This document shows, one piece after another, positions 37,963-40,447 of a stretch of DNA of 40,447 bases. A program made the translations under genes and the position numbers. The notes under the pieces are model-generated. The model was not told the origin of the DNA, made no database searches, and saw only the letters and a list, made by a program, of their open reading frames with translations. The first letter of the stretch is position 1. Each line of letters opens with the position of its first letter. Source of the DNA: a virus; the IMG/VR virus record IMGVR_UViG_3300033144_007709, positions 1 through 40,447 of that record; one strand, 5' to 3'.

Positions 37963-39276
37963 TTAACCACTTCCAAAAATATGCCTGTTCCAGTTCCTAT
38001 TCCAATCGTAAAGCTTTTTGTCCGAGACTCCTGTTTGATTATCGAAACTCGATACGCGGTACTGTTCCGGGAGCTTAAGCGATTCAATTTCTGCCTCTTT
38101 AATTGTAGCTTTAGGAATTTCAACCTTTGGCATTTTAACGCTTTCAATACTCGCTTCGGGAATTGTTATCGCTTCAATTCCTGCTTCATCCCAAGAAACA
38201 TTAAAGGTTCTTTCTTCGCCTTCTTTCGGGTCAAAAATATTAGCGAGTCCTCCGATTAAAACTCCAAGAGGAGACTGAGCCCAGAACAAGTCCGTCATAT
38301 CACCTTGTTCAATTCCTTTTCCGGTGAAAATTTCTTTTCCTCTACTCGCCGCTTCCATGTAAGGTTTTCCAATCGGTTCATAGGTAACATCACCCAACCA
38401 ATTTCCAGCTCCCCAACCTAAACCCGCGGCGAGTCCATAAGCTCCTCCGGTTAAAGTTCCGAGTCCAGGCACAACCGAGCCAGCCGCGGCTCCAGTCATT
38501 CCCATTGCTTCCATTGATTTAATCGTCTGCCCGAAATAGTCCTCTCCTCCTCCTTCAAGCTCAGGAGTGAAAGCAATATCCCGCCAATTCTGCATCCAAG
38601 AAAGCCCAGCTCCGAGAAAAGGAAAAACCTTTCCAGCTGTAACTCCGCTAATTCCAGGAAGTTTATTCAGCATCCAAGCCAACGGGCCAGAGCCAAGCAA
38701 CGCTCCACCTAAAGGTAAACCGAGCTCTTCGAGTCCTGTTCCAAGTGGGTCTTTTGCTAAGCTCTCCAAAAAAGGCTCTTCTTTAGTCCGTGGAGGAATC
38801 CCGCTCTCAGGCGGATTAAACAAAAGGTTCAAATCATCCAAAGCTGTTTTTGCATTATCGGAAACAATAACAAGAGTCGCGGCGATTCCTTCCAAGGCAG
38901 AAGAAACTGTCGGAGATTCAGCTAAGTTCACAAACGACCCAAACGCTCCAGCGATTGAATCGAAAGCAGGAGCCAAGTCCTCTGAGAGAGAAATTGAAAG
39001 CCTATCGAAGTCAACAGCCATTTGGTTAAGTGCAGGTTGAGCGTAAGGTCCGAGAGCGGCAATCCCCATCATGGTTCCACCGATAGCTGTTCCGATTCCA
39101 GCAATGGGTCCAGCGAGCCCGGTAATAGTTCCGCTCAATCGCTCCATGTCTCCAATCGAAGATTTTGCAGATTCTCTCGCTTCATTGAAACCGCTCTTTA
39201 ATTGTTCGAGTCCTGCTCTCATTGACTCGGTGTTAATCGTTCCCGCGATTTCAATACTTCCGACTTCTTCAACCAT
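37963..39276 (-). CDS. Tape measure protein
   Basis: 437 residues. N-terminal helices (INTESMRAGLEQLKSGFNEA, SAKSSIGDMERLS) are followed by long hydrophobic Ala/Gly-rich segments (GPIAGIGTAIGGTMMGIAAL, MGMTGAAAGSVVPGLG, YGLAAGLGWGAGNWLG), typical of the membrane-penetrating parts. The family sets tail length; at this length a tail of roughly 65 nm would be expected, using about 1.5 angstrom per residue. Short for the family. Its start overlaps the stop of the frameshifted chaperone. Confidence 0.85.
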   Translation of the reverse strand: MVEEVGSIEIAGTINTESMRAGLEQLKSGFNEARESAKSSIGDMERLSGTITGLAGPIAGIGTAIGGTMMGIAALGPYAQPALNQMAVDFDRLSISLSEDLAPAFDSIAGAFGSFVNLAESPTVSSALEGIAATLVIVSDNAKTALDDLNLLFNPPESGIPPRTKEEPFLESLAKDPLGTGLEELGLPLGGALLGSGPLAWMLNKLPGISGVTAGKVFPFLGAGLSWMQNWRDIAFTPELEGGGEDYFGQTIKSMEAMGMTGAAAGSVVPGLGTLTGGAYGLAAGLGWGAGNWLGDVTYEPIGKPYMEAASRGKEIFTGKGIEQGDMTDLFWAQSPLGVLIGGLANIFDPKEGEERTFNVSWDEAGIEAITIPEASIESVKMPKVEIPKATIKEAEIESLKLPEQYRVSSFDNQTGVSDKKLYDWNRNWNRHIFGSG

Positions 39277-39829
39277 TACAAATTCCTCACGATGTTCTCC
39301 ATTTCCTTTAATTTCTTGAGTCTTCCTTCACAAGCAATAATCCACTTGAGCCTTTGTTTATCTTTGGAGGCGAGACTTTTCACTTCCAATAAAGAAAGCC
39401 CGAACCTCCGAGATAAAGCAACATTCCACAGAAAATTAATTGCTCCTCTATGGGTTATTTGTTCGCCTTGGACGATTGCTCTTTCGAGTTTTTTAGCTCA
39501 TCACTCTCCACGTTGAGAAGGTTATTGATTGCTTTCAATAACTCGGTTCTAATTGGCGGCTTTAGTTTGTTCAATACCTCCAGTTTTTCCTCTCCTTTGA
39601 GTTCCCGGAAAGGCTTTCCTTCTTTCTCGTATGGAGCATCAACAACGAGGCTTTTCAGCCAAAGAGAATTTCTCTTCGGAATATCTGCTAATAGCCTACC
39701 TTTTTCATCCAAAGAAAGGTACTCTTGGGAAATAGCATCGAATTCCACTCCATTAGGTTCTTTTATCTTATAGATACGCCCATTCAAGTTAATTTCAACA
39801 GGCTTCTCCTCTATAAAATCCTTCTTCAT
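39276..39829 (-). CDS. Tail assembly chaperone, -1 frameshift long form (gpGT-like)
   Basis: About 184 residues. The first 114 codons (39829-39488) read as in the short form. At 39488-39494 the minus strand reads A AAA AAC in the zero frame, the classical -1 slippery heptamer. Slipping there joins a 70-codon extension that ends at 39276 and has no start of its own: LERAIVQGEQITHRGAINFL and a helical end. Programmed -1 frameshifting in the gene just before the tape measure is widely conserved in tailed phages. Direction, position and length all fit. Confidence 0.75.
39455..39829 (-). CDS. Tail assembly chaperone, short form (gpG-like)
   Basis: 124 residues, ending by normal termination after the slippery site. 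Begins MKKDFIEEKPVEINLNGRIY with a VEFDAISQEYLSLDEKGR helix and KGEEKLEVLNKLKPPIRTEL. No catalytic motif. It lies between tail tube and tape measure. The start has the GGAGATGATGGA leader directly before the ATG (39830-39841). Known role: keeps tape measure soluble during tail assembly. Confidence 0.7.
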   Translation of the reverse strand: MKKDFIEEKPVEINLNGRIYKIKEPNGVEFDAISQEYLSLDEKGRLLADIPKRNSLWLKSLVVDAPYEKEGKPFRELKGEEKLEVLNKLKPPIRTELLKAINNLLNVESDELKNSKEQSSKANK

Positions 39830-39847
39830 TCCATCATCTCCTTAGGT

Positions 39848-40447
39848 TTAAGTAAAAGTGTTATAATCGCTCTGAGCGTCATTAACCTGACAGGCAGAAA
39901 TGCCTCCTTTGAATATAAGCGTTGCCTCGTTTAAGCCTTCCAGGTTCGTTGGGTCTTGAGCTGTCTGGAGGTACACATTCTGCAAAGTCAATTTGCAATT
40001 ATCGTTTGCGGCTCTCTGGAAGTTCAAGCTGAACTCCGAAGCATACGCAATTCCGGAATCCCATTTATCCCAATAAGTCTTGTCTGTGTAGTGAACGACT
40101 ACCTGGCCCGTTACTCTCCGGGTAGTAATCACCGAGGCTTTTTTCAAAAGGTTTGAAGCATAAGAGCAATACCTTCCGTCTGTTAGGTTCTGCTCAAAGT
40201 TAATTGCTCCTCTCAATACATCCGTGGTTTCGGCTCCATCAATTGTAGCCGTCAACATTCTTGGCTTGAAAGCCTCTTTAGTGGCGGCGGCAATCGAAGT
40301 CGTGCTTGCACTTTCGTTTGCATCTTCGGCTACAATGTCCGCGGAGCAAATCAAGAAAGGCTCTGCTCCGGTTGAATCGAAATTAATCGTGAATCGGTCA
40401 ACCTGACAGCCTTCGTAAGTCCTCACGGAATCCGTTGTATGCTGAAT
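39848..40447 (-). CDS. Tail tube (major tail) protein, 5' end outside the window
   Basis: The frame is open to the right edge, so the gene is partial; the in-frame GTG at 40426 is not a credible start. At least 199 residues are visible: DSVRTYEGCQVDRFTINFDS and PFLICSADIVAEDA, then an ITTRRVTGQVVVHYTD strand and FSLNFQRAANDNCKLTLQNV near the end. This order matches the middle and C-terminal part of siphovirus tail tube proteins, which would have about 100 more residues at the N terminus. It should polymerise into the tail tube. Confidence 0.7.
   Translation of the reverse strand: MQHTTDSVRTYEGCQVDRFTINFDSTGAEPFLICSADIVAEDANESASTTSIAAATKEAFKPRMLTATIDGAETTDVLRGAINFEQNLTDGRYCSYASNLLKKASVITTRRVTGQVVVHYTDKTYWDKWDSGIAYASEFSLNFQRAANDNCKLTLQNVYLQTAQDPTNLEGLNEATLIFKGGISACQVNDAQSDYNTFT

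Noticed and set aside
1-40447. tRNA genes
   Set aside because: I looked for the T-arm consensus and its complement and saw no cloverleaf-compatible match; the hairpin at 28562-28641 lacks tRNA arms.
1-40447. CRISPR arrays
   Set aside because: No regularly spaced identical repeats of 24-40 bases with unique spacers; periodic DNA here encodes protein repeats.
1-40447. Closing the circle by joining the two edges directly
   Set aside because: The tail tube frame meets a stop soon after the joint and no good start is available, so some sequence is probably missing.

Overview
The window reads as most of the genome of a tailed virus (Caudoviricetes, siphovirus-type tail). Every supported gene lies on the minus strand, so transcription runs from high to low coordinates. 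An archaeal host is the best inference. AT-rich TATA-like boxes sit about 25-40 bases upstream of genes that lack a Shine-Dalgarno sequence (the 6-carboxytetrahydropterin synthase gene queD, and the portal gene). I see no convincing bacterial -35/-10 pairs. The putative lysis genes include no recognisable peptidoglycan hydrolase. Other genes use strong GGAGG-type ribosome binding sites, often with overlapping stop and start codons.

Layout in transcription order from the right edge. (1) 40447-34669, tail module: tail tube (5' end cut by the window), tail assembly chaperone with a canonical A AAA AAC slippery site, a short tape measure, a distal tail protein, and a hub/fibre protein with His-rich repeats. 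(2) 34637-33473, probable lysis cassette: papain-like cysteine peptidase of the MOA type and two small membrane proteins. (3) 33472-33005, a gene-free AT-rich region with nested inverted repeats, a terminator and a promoter. (4) 32963-21844, an early/accessory region of about 40 small genes, many of them zinc ribbons. It includes a radical-SAM DUF5131 protein, a C5-cytosine methyltransferase, two PD-(D/E)XK-like proteins, an ASCH protein and a class I methyltransferase. (5) 21808-17225, a 7-deazaguanine DNA-modification cluster: QueD, QueE, FolE, QueC, an unknown protein, a Trm1-like methyltransferase, a DpdA-like transglycosylase and a ParB-like protein. (6) 17225-7, packaging and head: small and large terminase, portal-MuF fusion, protease-scaffold, major capsid protein, a series of probable fibre or decoration proteins, a glycosyltransferase, and neck proteins, one of them fused to 39 copies of an 18-residue repeat.

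How it fits together. QueD, QueE, FolE and QueC make preQ0. The DpdA-like enzyme would exchange guanine in viral DNA for preQ0 or a derivative, with the ParB-like protein as a possible partner. The next genes downstream package that DNA. Independently, I found no GATC tetranucleotide anywhere in the window on reading through it, which suggests strong selection by a GATC-directed host nuclease. Early transcription is probably controlled through three promoters that share a TATACTNAGTA palindrome; a small ribbon-helix-helix-like protein is a candidate regulator.

The left edge ends at the tail terminator gene and the right edge begins inside the tail tube gene. These are normally neighbours, so the window is probably a nearly complete, circularly permuted genome broken at that point. 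I recognise no DNA polymerase, primase, helicase or integrase.
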